Source: JBBIRG01 sp964410965 (GTDB lineage: Bacteria; CLD3; SB21; JBBIRG01). From it: 64,000 nucleotides of DNA. Positions 36,884 to 49,100 of the stretch are shown here, in pieces. A model generated the notes under the pieces. It saw only the letters and a program-made list of their open reading frames with translations. It did not search any database and was not told the origin of the DNA. Position 1 is the stretch's first letter, and every line of letters starts with the position of its first letter. A program made the translations under genes and the position numbers. The DNA lies in assembly GCA_964410965.1 (NCBI GenBank), contig CAYPIY010000005.1, forward strand, positions 186,001 through 250,000, written 5' to 3'.

Positions 36884-37071
36884 AAACGGCCACTTTGAGA
36901 CAGGACGTGAAAAAAAACAACATTAAAAAAAAGAATTTGGAATTTCACGGAAAATCATATATTGGTTAGCTTGTAAACATTATAGTTAATAAACCTGAAT
37001 CAAGGTACAGACTTTGCATGAGTCCTTAATGATTATGATGTTTCCAAGTCATTGCTAAAGAAAGATTTTAT

Positions 37072-38439
37072 ATGAAGCAGTTCTGTTCTTTTATCGCGTT
37101 TTTCCCGGGCCTGGTCCTGACCTGTACGTTATGGCCACAGAGCCAGTCGTCAGGGGATATCGGCCGGCAGGATACGCTGACGCTGGAGAGATGCATCGAG
37201 ATCGCTCTGGAACGCCATCCGGTGATCGGATCGGCACAGGGAGCGATCATCACTTCCGAATCGGAATATACGCAGGTGCGGTCGGTATATTTTCCGCAAA
37301 TCCAGTTTGAGGCCGGCGCATACGTCACCAACACTCCCCTGCAGTCTTCGAACGTGATCGCGCCCAGCCAGACGATCGATCCGAGAGGCGGCACGAAATT
37401 CATCCCGAACCTCCGCCTGACGCTGAAGCAGGGCATATACGATTTCGGACGCACCGAAAAAATGCTGGCAGCGAAAGACAAGCTGATCAAAGCCGCCGAA
37501 CAATCGCTCGAATCCACCAAGGAAGATGTGGTCCTGTCGGTCAGCATTGCGTATTACCAGTACGTGCTTTCCCAGCAGGTCGTCCGGGTCAATGAGGAAC
37601 GCGTCAAGCAGGCGAACCGGCATTTCGAGCGCGCGACCGGCTTTTACCAGGTCGGGAAAATTCCCGAATCGGAAGTCAGCAAAGCCGAACTTGAAGTCGC
37701 TAACGCCGAGCTTCAGCTGGTCGACGCGATCGGCAAACGGCGCCTGGCCAAGGTCAGCCTCGCCAACGCGATGGGCGTCGCCGAAACGGAGGATCACGCC
37801 ACGGATTACCCGACCCGCGGCGACGTCAATTTCCAGCCGTTTAAAATCAACCTGAAGGAATCCATCGATGAAGCCCTGCAGAACCGGAAGGATATGAAAT
37901 CCTCGGAACTGAAAATCAAGGCGTGGAAATACGTGCTCAGCTCGGCGAAAAGCCAGTACTGGCCGATTATCACGGGATTCGCGGGCGTGAGCCCGTATAT
38001 CATCCAGAAAGACCCGGCGCTGAAAATCAACAGCGACCAGTACCGGCTCGGCTATAACATGGGCGTCAACTTCGAGTTCCCGCTGTTCCAGGGTCTGAGC
38101 GTCCGCGCCGATATCGCCGAAGCGCAGGGCGGGATCCGCATCGCCAACTCGCAGTACAACGTCCTCCGTCAGAAAATCATCCAGGACGTGCAGGACAAGT
38201 ACTATAACGTCAAATACGCCGAGGAAAAATACAAGGCCACCGACAAGATCATCATCCAGAGCGAGAAAAACCTGAAACTTGCCGAGGGACGTTTCGATAC
38301 GGGCGTCGGGTCGGCGATCGAGATCACCGACGCGAACGTATCGCTCACGAATTCCAGGATCGACCGGCTGTCGGCGCTGTACGAATACAAAATGGCGCTG
38401 CTCCGTTTCGACAAGGCGGTCGGCAAACTGAAGCAATAA
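37072..38439 (+). CDS. TolC-family outer-membrane efflux protein
   Basis: 455 residues: signal peptide, then two repeats of the OEP fold with long alpha-helical hairpins (LIKAAEQSLESTKEDVVLSVS and the matching half ending IIIQSEKNLKLAEGRFDTGVG). Forms the trimeric outer-membrane channel of the exporter encoded by the next three genes, each separated by 6-24 bases. Without a cognate regulator in view the substrate is unknown. The 188 bases upstream have no clear promoter. Confidence 0.92.
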   Translation: MKQFCSFIAFFPGLVLTCTLWPQSQSSGDIGRQDTLTLERCIEIALERHPVIGSAQGAIITSESEYTQVRSVYFPQIQFEAGAYVTNTPLQSSNVIAPSQTIDPRGGTKFIPNLRLTLKQGIYDFGRTEKMLAAKDKLIKAAEQSLESTKEDVVLSVSIAYYQYVLSQQVVRVNEERVKQANRHFERATGFYQVGKIPESEVSKAELEVANAELQLVDAIGKRRLAKVSLANAMGVAETEDHATDYPTRGDVNFQPFKINLKESIDEALQNRKDMKSSELKIKAWKYVLSSAKSQYWPIITGFAGVSPYIIQKDPALKINSDQYRLGYNMGVNFEFPLFQGLSVRADIAEAQGGIRIANSQYNVLRQKIIQDVQDKYYNVKYAEEKYKATDKIIIQSEKNLKLAEGRFDTGVGSAIEITDANVSLTNSRIDRLSALYEYKMALLRFDKAVGKLKQ

Positions 38440-38463
38440 ACGTTTTCATTTCCGGAGAACAGT

Positions 38464-39630
38464 ATGAACAAAAAGCGATGGTGGTTTCTTGGAATCTTTA
38501 TGGCAGCTATCCTGTCCGTGATCTCGTGGCTCGCGTTCAGCCCCGGTTCGAAGCTTCAGTACAAACTGGATGTGATCGAAAAGGGCGACATCCAGGTGCT
38601 GATCACGGCAACCGGCAAAATCAATCCGGTTACGAAGGTACAGGTCGGCACGCAGGTCACGGGCACGCTGTCCAGGATTTACGCCGATTTCAACCAGAAA
38701 GTCAAAAAAGGACAGGTGATCGCGCAGATCGACCCGACCTTCCTGAAAGCCCAGTTGCTCGAGGCGGAAGCGAACCTGGAAAAAGCCAAGGCGCAGGTCG
38801 ACCAGATGAAGAAGACGGCCGAACGGGCAACCGAGCTGTTCGAGCGAAAACTGATCTCGCAGTCGGAAAAAGAGGAAGCGGCTACGAATTACAACCTCGC
38901 ACTGGCCCAGTTCAAGCAGGCTCAGGCGGCCTATCACCGCGCTGAAGTCTCCCTGCAGTACACTACGATTGTCTCCCCTATCGACGGCGTCGTGATCTCG
39001 CGGAACGTGGACGTCGGACAGACCGTCGCGGCCAGCCTCCAGGCGCCCATTCTTTTTGTGATCGCCAACGACTTGTCGCAGATCCAGGTCGAGGCGAACA
39101 TCGATGAAGTCGATATCGGAAAAGTCAGGGTCGGTCAGGAAGTGTCCTTTTTCGTGGACGCTTATCCCGACGAGAAATTCACCGGTAACGTCGCCCAGGT
39201 GCGGCTCCAGCCGATTATCGCTCAGAACGTAGTCAGTTATGAAGTGATCATCGACGTCATGAACAAGGAAAACAAACTGCTCCCCGGGATGACCGCGAAT
39301 CTATCGATCATCGTGGAAACAAAAACCGGCATTTTCAAGACGCCGAACATGGCCCTGCGTTATCAGCCGTCACTGACTCAGGAACAGTTCAAAACTTTTT
39401 CCGACCGGTACGGCGACCAGTTTGACATGAAAAACAACACCATCCTGTGGACGCTGGACAAGCAGTCGAACCTGGAGCCCATCATCGTCAGGCCGGGCAT
39501 CACGGACGGCAATTACACGGAAATCCGCGAAGGCAAGGTAACTGAGGGCATCCGCGTGATCGTCGGAGTGGCTTCCTCCGGCGCGGGCGCGACAGGCGCG
39601 ACCAAGGGATTTGTACCACCAAAGAAATAA
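38464..39630 (+). CDS. Periplasmic adaptor, MacA/HlyD type
   Basis: 388 residues. N-terminal membrane anchor, then lipoyl half-motifs (VGTQVTGTLSRIYADFNQKVKKG and SPIDGVVISRNVDVGQ) flanking a ~90-residue alpha-hairpin, then beta-barrel and membrane-proximal domains. Bridges the ATP-driven permease to the TolC-type channel. GGAG six bases before the ATG. Middle gene of the MacAB-TolC-like operon. Confidence 0.93.
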   Translation: MNKKRWWFLGIFMAAILSVISWLAFSPGSKLQYKLDVIEKGDIQVLITATGKINPVTKVQVGTQVTGTLSRIYADFNQKVKKGQVIAQIDPTFLKAQLLEAEANLEKAKAQVDQMKKTAERATELFERKLISQSEKEEAATNYNLALAQFKQAQAAYHRAEVSLQYTTIVSPIDGVVISRNVDVGQTVAASLQAPILFVIANDLSQIQVEANIDEVDIGKVRVGQEVSFFVDAYPDEKFTGNVAQVRLQPIIAQNVVSYEVIIDVMNKENKLLPGMTANLSIIVETKTGIFKTPNMALRYQPSLTQEQFKTFSDRYGDQFDMKNNTILWTLDKQSNLEPIIVRPGITDGNYTEIREGKVTEGIRVIVGVASSGAGATGATKGFVPPKK

Positions 39631-39636
39631 AAACGA

Positions 39637-40425
39637 ATGAATGAAAATGCTTTCGGCCGTCAGGCTTCCACAGACGGTTCGCCGCTGATTTCCGTACGAA
39701 ACCTGAAAAAAATCTACCGCATGGGCGACATCGACGTCCACGCTTTGCGCGGGGTTTCGCTTGACATCCATGAAACCGAGTTCGTGGCCATCATGGGCGC
39801 CTCGGGCTCCGGCAAGTCCACATTCATGAACATCCTCGGATGCCTTGACGTTCCTACGGCCGGAGAATACCTGCTCGAGGGCATTCCCGTCGCGCAAATG
39901 ACCAAGACCGAACAGGCGAAGATCCGGAGCCTGAAGATCGGATTCGTTTTCCAGGGATTTAATTTACTGTCAAGGACTTCGGCGCTTGAAAACGTGGAAC
40001 TGCCGATGATGTACCAGGGTTTGCCCGCAAAAGTCCGTCATGAACGGGCCATGGAAGCTCTGAAAGCGGTCGGTCTGGAGAAACGGTTCGACCACAAACC
40101 GAACGAGCTTTCCGGGGGACAGCAGCAACGGGTGGCGATCGCACGGGCGCTCGCGACTCACCCGTCCATGATCCTCGCGGACGAACCCACCGGAAACCTC
40201 GACAGCAAAACCAGCATCGAGATCATGGCGATTTTCCAGCGGCTCAACAGCCAGGGCATCACGATCGCGCTGGTGACCCATGAAACCGACATCGCGCATT
40301 ACGCCAAACGGAACATCGTGTTCCGAGACGGCCGCATCATCCGCGACATGATGGTCGATGAACAGCTCAATCCGGAAGAGGAAATGAAAAAAGTGCTGGC
40401 CACCTCCATCGTCGATAACGCCTGA
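39637..40425 (+). CDS. ABC transporter ATPase, MacB/LolD type
   Basis: 262 residues. Walker A GASGSGKST, Q-loop VFQGFN, signature LSGGQQQRVAIARAL, Walker B MILADEPTGNLD, H-loop LVTHETDIA. The sequence GEYLLEGIPV and the short size place it among MacB/LolD-type mechanotransmission ATPases. Six bases after the adaptor and twelve before the permease. Confidence 0.95.
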   Translation: MNENAFGRQASTDGSPLISVRNLKKIYRMGDIDVHALRGVSLDIHETEFVAIMGASGSGKSTFMNILGCLDVPTAGEYLLEGIPVAQMTKTEQAKIRSLKIGFVFQGFNLLSRTSALENVELPMMYQGLPAKVRHERAMEALKAVGLEKRFDHKPNELSGGQQQRVAIARALATHPSMILADEPTGNLDSKTSIEIMAIFQRLNSQGITIALVTHETDIAHYAKRNIVFRDGRIIRDMMVDEQLNPEEEMKKVLATSIVDNA

Positions 40426-40437
40426 AAGAGCAAGAGT

Positions 40438-41649
40438 ATGAATTTCATGAATATCCTCAAAGTCGCCATGAACGCGCTGAAGCGCAACAAGATGAGATCG
40501 GCGCTCACGATGCTCGGCATCATCATCGGCGTAGGATCGATCATCGCGATGACGGGGGTGGGCGCGGGCGCGCAGCAGGAAATCGACAACCAGACGTCCG
40601 CGTTCGGTACGAACATGATCACCATCCGGCCGGGCGGAATCACCGCCGGCGGAATCCGGCTGAGGGTTGTCAACCAGATGAGCCCCGACGACGGCGAGGC
40701 GATCCTGAAGAATTCGGACCTGGTGACAGCGCAGACGCCCGTCATCCGGCTTGTTACAAGCGTCGTATCCGCCGAGCGCAGCTGGGGCAGTCAGGTATTC
40801 GGCGTCAATACCAGCTTCACGACCATCCGCAACTGGGGCATCGCCAACGGGCAGATGTTCAGCGACCAGGATTACCGCTCGGGCAATAAAGTATGCGTAC
40901 TCGGATCCACGGTGGCCGCCAACCTGTTTCCCGGCATGGACCCGGTCGGGCAAATCATCCGCATTCAGAACATCCCGTTCCGGGTATCCGGTGTGCTCGA
41001 GCAGAAAGGCCAGCTCGCTTCCGGACAGGACCAGGACGACCTGATCATCATCCCGTATACGACATTCCAGAAACGGCTCGGAGTGACCCGGGAGATTGAT
41101 TATATCTACGTTTCCGTGCGCACCTCGCAGGACATGCCCCCGGCGATCGAGGAGATCCGCGAGATTTTAAGGAACGCGCACCGCATCCCGCCCTGGGGCG
41201 ACGACGATTTTTCCATCCGCACGCAGGAACAGGTGAATGAACTGGCGAAGTCGATCTCCAAAACGGTATCGGTGCTGATGTTCATTGTCGCTTCGATTTC
41301 ACTCGTCGTTGGCGGGATCGGGATCATGAATATCATGCTCGTGTCCGTCACGGAGCGGACCCGCGAGATCGGCATCCGCATGGCGGTCGGCGCGACGGAA
41401 AAGGACATCCTGCTTCAGTTTCTCGTGGAAGCGATCGTGCTCAGCCTGATGGGGGGTATCATCGGACTGATCATCGGCATCGTGACCGGACAGCTGCTGG
41501 TGCTGTTCACCGGATGGAACGTGATCGTCACGCCGCTGTCGGTGCTGATCTCCATGAGCTTCTCCGCGGGCGTCGGCATTTTCTTCGGTTTCTATCCTGC
41601 CCGCAAGGCCGCGTCCCTGAATCCGATCGAGGCGCTGAGATTTGAGTGA
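40438..41649 (+). CDS. ABC transporter permease, MacB/FtsX type
   Basis: 403 residues: one N-terminal transmembrane helix, a ~230-residue periplasmic MacB-PCD domain, and three C-terminal helices ending PARKAASLNPIEALRFE, the typical FtsX-family tail. With its ATPase, adaptor and TolC-type channel it forms a tripartite exporter of the MacAB class, which in other bacteria expels macrolides, peptides, lipopeptides or siderophores. Confidence 0.95.
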   Translation: MNFMNILKVAMNALKRNKMRSALTMLGIIIGVGSIIAMTGVGAGAQQEIDNQTSAFGTNMITIRPGGITAGGIRLRVVNQMSPDDGEAILKNSDLVTAQTPVIRLVTSVVSAERSWGSQVFGVNTSFTTIRNWGIANGQMFSDQDYRSGNKVCVLGSTVAANLFPGMDPVGQIIRIQNIPFRVSGVLEQKGQLASGQDQDDLIIIPYTTFQKRLGVTREIDYIYVSVRTSQDMPPAIEEIREILRNAHRIPPWGDDDFSIRTQEQVNELAKSISKTVSVLMFIVASISLVVGGIGIMNIMLVSVTERTREIGIRMAVGATEKDILLQFLVEAIVLSLMGGIIGLIIGIVTGQLLVLFTGWNVIVTPLSVLISMSFSAGVGIFFGFYPARKAASLNPIEALRFE

Positions 41650-41702
41650 TATGCGTCAGCCTGACGGATTACGATTAAATTATTTTTGCTTTTTCACAGA
41701 AA

Positions 41703-41730
41703 TTGTATTAAGATTGTAATTACGTATATT
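41703..41730 (+). promoter_or_regulatory. Possible promoter of the PEGA-protein gene
   Basis: TTGTAT (41703-41708), 16-base spacer, TATATT (41725-41730). The 204-base gap is AT-rich and otherwise empty. Confidence 0.3.
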
Positions 41731-41853
41731 TATTGTATTTTTTAAAGTTTCGGTATTAAAAACTGAGTAGAACAACTTTCATAGCCTTTTTGAAACGATG
41801 TTTGGGATAGAAATCATTTATAATAAATATATTTACCGAAAGAGTAAGAAAAT

Positions 41854-43140
41854 ATGAGAATGCTGTTCATACTGTTATTTACAGTGATCATATCCGTTTC
41901 TGCTTATTCGCAGGATACAAAAACGACCCTCGCGGTTCTGGAACTCCAGTCCAGCGGCGGGCTGACCAAAGATGAAATGTCCACGCTTTCAAACCGCTTC
42001 CGTGGTATTCTGGTACAGACCAACGCGTTTATCGTGCTGGAACGGGAAAAAATGAAGGAAATCCTGAAAGAGCAGGATTTCATCATGTCCGATCAGTGCA
42101 ACACCGCCGAATGCGCCGTTCAGGTCGGCCAGCTGCTGGGCGTGGAACAAATGATCGCCGGCAACATCGGTAAGATCGGGCAGACCTACACTATTGATCT
42201 CCGGCTGATCGATGTGGGAACCAGCAAGATCCTGCAGAACCAGAGCCAGAATTACAAGGGCGACATCGACGGCCTGCTCGACGTGATGAAGGCGATCGCG
42301 GAATCCTTTGCCGGCGTTCAGGTCGGCGCAGTTAATCTGATCACTAAAAAATACGGGGAAGTCTATATCACCTCGGCGCCCTACAAGGCGGATATATACA
42401 TCGACGGCGTAAAGACCGGGCACAGGACGCCGAAAATCATCGACAGCGTCCTCACGGGCAAACGCACGATCGAAGCCCGTTTCGGGAATTATATCGGCAG
42501 AAAGGAGATCGACCTGAAAGAAGGCGCGATTGAAAACGTGGACCTGAAACTCGAACTGATCACCGTTGCCGTCAAAATCCTGTCCGAACCCGAGAACGCG
42601 GATGTGCTGATCGATAACGAAAAACGGGGCGTCACGCCTCTTGTGGTCAAGCTTCCACTGGGCGATTACTCCGTCCAGGTCACGAAAACCGACTATCTTC
42701 CGCACACGGAACGGCTTAAAATAAGCGACGACAGGCAGACCCGGCAGGTCAGCGCGAAGCTGAAAAAAGGATATAAGATATTCATCAGTTCGAATATCAA
42801 CAACGCCGATGTCTACATTGACAATGAGTTTGCCGGCAGTACGCCCGTGACGAAACTGGTTACGGAAGGGCCTCATCTCATCAGGGTTCAGACGGACAAG
42901 TCCGGTTACGGCATGTACCTGGACAGCGTCAGCATAACGGAATCGACGAGGATCTTCGCCGAACTCAGCAAAAAGGAAGCTGAAAAAGTGGTCACGCCCG
43001 CGAAACCGGTGAACCGGAAATTGTGGTACATGATCGGCGGCGCGGCCGTTCTGGGCGGCGGTACGGCGATACTGCTCCTGAGAAACAAGGACAAGGGACG
43101 CATGGGCATCCTTCCGCCGGACCTGCCTCCGGATAACTGA
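41854..43140 (+). CDS. Envelope protein with CsgG/DUF2380-like N-domain and three PEGA domains
   Basis: 428 residues. Signal peptide 1-20. Residues 22-155 resemble CsgG-like nucleotide-free sensor domains (TTLAVLELQSSGGLTKDEMS, VVLEREKMKEIL, GQLLGVEQMIAGNIGKIG). Three PEGA domains follow at about 168-235, 237-305 and 307-372 (ADIYIDGVKTGHRTP, ADVLIDNEKRGVTP, ADVYIDNEFAGSTP), then one transmembrane helix 390-409 and a short tail. PEGA domains bind cell-wall or surface components. It lies downstream of the exporter but with its own gap; a linked function is possible, not shown. Confidence 0.8.
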   Translation: MRMLFILLFTVIISVSAYSQDTKTTLAVLELQSSGGLTKDEMSTLSNRFRGILVQTNAFIVLEREKMKEILKEQDFIMSDQCNTAECAVQVGQLLGVEQMIAGNIGKIGQTYTIDLRLIDVGTSKILQNQSQNYKGDIDGLLDVMKAIAESFAGVQVGAVNLITKKYGEVYITSAPYKADIYIDGVKTGHRTPKIIDSVLTGKRTIEARFGNYIGRKEIDLKEGAIENVDLKLELITVAVKILSEPENADVLIDNEKRGVTPLVVKLPLGDYSVQVTKTDYLPHTERLKISDDRQTRQVSAKLKKGYKIFISSNINNADVYIDNEFAGSTPVTKLVTEGPHLIRVQTDKSGYGMYLDSVSITESTRIFAELSKKEAEKVVTPAKPVNRKLWYMIGGAAVLGGGTAILLLRNKDKGRMGILPPDLPPDN

Positions 43141-43171
43141 AAAGTTTAACTTTTTAAGATGTTTAACTTTT
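43140..43171 (+). repeat. Palindrome and direct repeat before the giant gene
   Basis: AAAAGTT-T-AACTTTT is a palindrome at 43140-43154, and GTTTAACTTTT recurs at 43161-43171, 17 bases after the first copy. Could be tandem operator sites for the 2584-residue gene starting at 43190; too AT-rich to be a strong hairpin. Confidence 0.5.
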
Positions 43172-43189
43172 CAAATTCATGGAGCAATT

Positions 43190-46100
43190 ATGAAAAAGAT
43201 ATTACATATATTATTACTATTAACAGGTTATTGTGCCTTACGAATGCCGGTTAATGCTCAGGCGCCGGATATCCAATGGATGAAACTGATTGGGAGCAAT
43301 GCAACAGAATACGGATATTCAGTTAAACAAACAGCGGATAGCGGATATGTTATTTGCGGCTCGACCGATGTTCATGGAACCCGGGATGTATGTCTGATTA
43401 AAACGAATTCGGCCGGAGATACGCTTTGGACCCGTGTTTATGGCGATGTAGGAGATGAAGAGGGTTATTCAATAGATATTACACAGGATGGAGGTTATAT
43501 CATTACCGGAGTAACCAATTCATGGGGGAACGGGGGCAACGATGTGTTTCTGATAAAAACAGACAGTGAGGGTCATAGTATATGGTCAAAAACTTTTGGA
43601 AGTACCGGTGAAGATTTGGGGCGTAGTGTAAAACAAACAAACGATGGCGGATATATTGTAACCGGATGGTACTATTCGGTTCTGACAGCCAGTCAGGAAC
43701 TGTATTTAATAAAAACAAATCAATCGGGAGATTCAGTCTGGATTAAAACATATGGCGGAAGTTCGGGCGAATATGGTTTTTCGGTTCTACAAACAAATGA
43801 CAACGGATATATCGTCACAGGCAGAACAAATTCATACGGGAATGGCAATTATGATGTTTATCTAATAAAGACAAATTCTTCTGGTGATACCTTGTGGACA
43901 AGGACTCATGGGGGCGGTAACTATGATAGCGGTAATTCGATATGCGTGACAGAAGACAATGGGTATGTTATAGCAGGCCGCACTCAGTCGTTCGGAGCCG
44001 GCGGCCTGGATATTTACATTATTAAAACAAACCAAATCGGTGATACACTGTGGACAAGAACATACGGCGGCACGGATAATGACTACGGAGTAAGCGTGCA
44101 GCCAATGAGAGACGGAGGGTACATTGTAACTGGTTTTGGGCCTTATTATACAACCGATAAAGCTGATGAGGTAATTATTGTCAGAACTAATTCACAGGGA
44201 GATACAACCTGGATAAAAACAATCGGGGAAACCGGTTTGGACCAGGGTTGGGCAGTACAGCAAACATATGACGGCGGTTTCATTATCGCCGGGTTTACCG
44301 GTTCTTTTGGTGCTTTAAACTATGATGCGTTTTTAATAAAATTTCCTTTTTCTTTTTCACCGCCCAATCTTATAACACCCGCAAATAATTCTGTTTTACA
44401 GACACATTCACCTGAATTTAAATGGCAATCTGCTCTTTCTGCGGTTTCATACAGGTTTCAACTGGCGCTTGACAGCAATTTTATTGATTGTTTAGAGGAT
44501 TTCTCTTTATCGGATACCACACATACAATATTTAGTCCTATAATGAATATCAGCGGCCATTACTGGCGGGTGAAAGCCTTTAATTCAGAGGGAGATTCTT
44601 CGGGTTGGTCGCCAATTTGGAAATTCCGGATAGGGAATCCGTGGATTGTTTCAACAACACCACCTCAGAACGCATTAAATGTGGCCGATTCCGCTAATAT
44701 AGCTGTAAAATTTGCTTATGATGTGAATTCCTCAACACTTAACAATTCCACCATCAAAGTAAACGGCTCACAAACCGGATTGCATACAGGCACGTTTGCT
44801 TATGACGCCCCGTCTAAAACAGTGACCATCAATCCTGTCACTGATTTCAAACCCGGGGAAATCGTTACTGTAACACTTACGACCGGTATTCAAAACACAA
44901 TCGGTGATCCGATGGAAAGCCCGTTTGGCTGGAGTTTCACGGTTGATGTTGAAGGTGGGAGCGGTGTGTTTTCAGAAAAAACCAACTACCCTGCGGGATC
45001 AACTCCGGCTTCAGTTTTTTCAGCCGATTTCGATTTAGACAGAGATATAGATTTGGCTGTTGCCAACAGACTTTCTAATTCGGTTTCGATCTATAAAAAT
45101 AACGGAAATGGGATTTTTACTAACAAAATTGACTATCCAACAGCGAATGAACCTGTTTCTGTAATTTCATCTGATTTTGATTCAGACGGAGATATAGATT
45201 TGGCGGTATCAACTGTATCGCCATATCTTTCGGTATTAAAAAATAATGGTGACGGTACCTTTGCAATGAAAACGGATTATATGACTGCTGGTATGTGCTG
45301 GAATGTCACTTCTTCTGATTTCGATTCCGATGGTGACATTGATATTGCAGCAGCTAATTCCAGTTTATCAGCCGTTTCGATTTTTTTAAATAACGGAAAT
45401 GGCACTTTTGCAGATAAAGATGATTATCCGGCAGGTAGTAATCCTACTTCATTAGTATCCGCTGATTTTGATTCAGACGGAGATATGGATTTGGCTGTAA
45501 CAAACAATGAACCTTTAACCGTATCAATATTGATAAACAATGGCGATGGTGCATTTACAAAAACGAGCATTTATAATACCGTAAGCAATCCTTCTTCAAT
45601 AATTTCTGTTGATTTTGATTCAGATGGAGATATGGATTTAGCTCTCGTAAATCTTGTTTCCGATAAAATATCTATATTCAAAAATATTGGAAACGGTGCA
45701 TTTTCAAACAGGGAAGATTATGTTGCGACCGGAGATCCAAATTCTGTTTTTTCATCCGATTTTGATTATGACGGTGATATTGATCTTGTTGTATCTCATG
45801 CATATCAGGGTAAAGTGTCAATATTGAAAAATAATGGAAATGGCCTCTTTACAAATGATGGGTATTATTCTGCTGACAACGTGCCAGGTTCAGTTCATTC
45901 TGCCGATTTTGATTCAGACGGAGATTTGGATTTGGCTATTGCAAATTTATATTCTGCAAACATATCAGTTTTGAAAAATATTAACGCTACCCAAGACATT
46001 CACTTAAGAAATGATTCAATGACATTCGGAAAAACAAAATCCGGTACGTCAAAACAACAAAAAATATACATTATAAATAATGGTGGTAAACATGTATTAC

Positions 46101-49100
46101 AATTAACCAGTATTACTTCTACCGATCCTTCGACCTTTACCCTTTCCTATACGGCTGACACAATACTCGCGCAGGACAGCATCGCCGTTACGGTGACTTT
46201 CAGCCCTGTCGAATCCAGATATTACAACGACAGCTTAACCATTCTGTCTAATGATCCCGATGAGCCTATTCTTTATGTAAAACTTACCGGCGCGTGCAGC
46301 CCCAATATTGATAGTGTTACTCCCGGCAAAAACTCGAATCATATATCTAATAATATAAATTTATCTGCCATGTTCAGCGGTGTCATGTTGAACAATACTA
46401 TAAATTCCAATACAATCAAAGTCTTTGGCGGGAATTCCGGTTTTCATGACGGTACGATCAGTTATGATAACGGATCTCTTACGGCATCGATTAATCCCAC
46501 GCGGGATTTTTTATATGGGGAAAAAATCCAGGCCGTCATCACGGATCAGGTAAAATCTTATCCCGACAGCATCGGCCTGACCGGAGGATACTCATGGAAA
46601 TTCACGACCGGTACGCGTTTTGGCTCGGGATCATTTCGGGCGGATTCGTCATTTGAGACGGGATCCTCACCCATGTTCTGTGCATCTGCGGATTTCAACC
46701 TGGACGGTTTTCCCGACGCGGTTACCGCTAACAGCGGGAGTGGCTCGATCAGCGTGATGATCAACAATAAAAGGAACGGATACAACGCCGCGGTCAGTTA
46801 TACTGTCGGAACTTCGCCCCAGGGCGTTGCCGTTTCGGACGTGAACAACGACGGCTATCCGGATATTTTGTGCGCGAATAACGGTTCGAATAATGTATCG
46901 GTATTATTGAATAACGGTAACGGGACATTCCAGTCTGCCGTCAATTATAATGTAGGTACCGGCCCGCGCGCCATACATTCCGCCGATCTGGATAATGACG
47001 GAAATATGGACATTGTCGCCGCCAATGTTTCATCCAATACTGTTTCGATCTTATTGAATAACGAGAACGGAACATTCGCCAGCGCCATCCAGAAAACCGC
47101 CGGCACCGCTCCAAGCGGCATCATCCTGGAAGATCTCGACCTGGACGGCGACATCGATATCGGCGTATCGAATAAGAACTCAAATAACATTACGATTTTG
47201 CTCAATGACAGCAGCGGCGTCGGTTTCAGCAGCACATCGACTGCAACGGGTACCGCACCGAACGGTATGATCGCTTATGATTTTGACGGCGACGGAGATG
47301 TTGACCTCGCCACCGCTAACGGGAGCTCCAATAATATTTCCATTCTGCTGAATAACGGCACCGGCACCTTCAGCGCGCCATCCCATGTGAATTCAGGCAA
47401 ACAGCCGATATCCCTCTACGGCAATGATTTCAACGCCGACGGACATATCGATATCGCCGTTGCGAACTATGACTCCAGCAACGTCATCCTGTTTTCAAAC
47501 AACGGATCAGGCGCGTTCGTACCGGCGGATACCGTCCGGCTGAACTTTTCACCCAGATCGGTTTCCGGACTGGATCTCAGCGGACAGTTCGGGGTGATCG
47601 ACCTCGTCGCGGTGGAACAGGGAACCGGAAAAATCCATATCCTGAGGAACGAACTGCCCGGACCGGTCGGCGCATTTGTTTATATCAATTACGGTTCGTA
47701 CCGCACCAACAACACCAGCGTTCACCTGACGCTGGGAGCGGGAAGCGCCGACTCGATGAAGATCTCCGGCGACATCACCGATCCTGCGGTCTACCTTCCT
47801 TATGATACCGTTCTGAACGTCCATTTAACCGGCGCTCAGGGCCCGAAACAGGTCACGGCAATATTCAAAAACGCACAGGGAAACGAATCATCCCCGGTCA
47901 GCGCATGGATTACTTTTGATGCCGTCGCACCGGGCTCACCGACGGGCCTTACGGCGGTTCGTTCCGGTTCCGGCGCCTTGTTGCAGTGGAATCCCGGTCC
48001 GGAAACCGACCTTTTTAAATACATCATCTACCGGAGCCTGACCGTAAACTTCATCCCCTCGGCCGCTGATTCCGTGGGTTATTCCTTCAGCCCGGATACA
48101 GAATTCACGGATACAACGATGAGTTCCGGAAACATATATTATTATAAGATTGTTGCCGTGGATTCCGCTTTGAACTACAGCTCTCCGGGCAACCAGGCGT
48201 CTCTGGACGCCATACCGCCTGAGGTTCCACAGGGACTTTACGCGCAGTACAACGGAACATCCATTCAGCTGAACTGGACGCTGAACAGTGATCCGGATAT
48301 CAGGAAATACGTTCTGTACCGGAGCACTGTGAGTAATTTTATTCCGTCGCGAAACGATTCCCTGACGGCGGTCAATCACCCGGTTCAGGTTATTCAGGAC
48401 ATGACGTTCGTGCCCGGGAATGTATATTATTACCGGCTATGCGCCGTGGATACGGCATTCAATTACAGCGCGGCTTCAACCCAGACGGTCACCGACCTGA
48501 AACCCCCGGCCGCCCCGGCGGGTTTGTCGGAATCTCATACGGATTCGACGGTATGGCTCCGATGGACTGCGAATTCGGAACCCGATGTGGCGGGTTATAT
48601 TCTGTACCGGAGCCTGACGGACGGGTTTACGCCCTCCTCCGGCGATTCAGCCGGGTATATTTCCAGGCCCGGTGCGGCCTTTGCCGATACATCGGTTGAA
48701 AGCGGACACGTTTATTTTTACCGTGCAGCCGCAAAAGACACGGCCGGCAACATAAGCCCCGCAAGCGTCCAGCTTCGGGTGGATATCGTTCTTCCTTCCA
48801 TTCCCGCAGGCCTGGCCGTCGCATGGACCGATTCATGCGGCGAGCTGTCATGGAATCCTGTCAGCGACCCTGACGTCCAGAAGTATGTCATTTACAGAAG
48901 CCTGCAGAATCATTTTGTTCCCTCGCACGCGGATTCCATCGCATCCGTATCCGTTCCCGCTGCGAATTACAGGGACCGATCGGTCGTAAAGGGATATGTT
49001 TATTATTACAGAGTTTCGTCCGTCGATACGGCGAAGAATTACAGCCCGGCAGGAAACCAGGCCACTCTTGATTTTGAGCCTCCGAAGAATCTTCAGATCA

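Noticed and set aside
37150..38436. 428-codon minus frame opposite the TolC-family gene
   Set aside because: Antisense to an OEP-family gene with clear repeats and signal peptide; no motif or ribosome site of its own.
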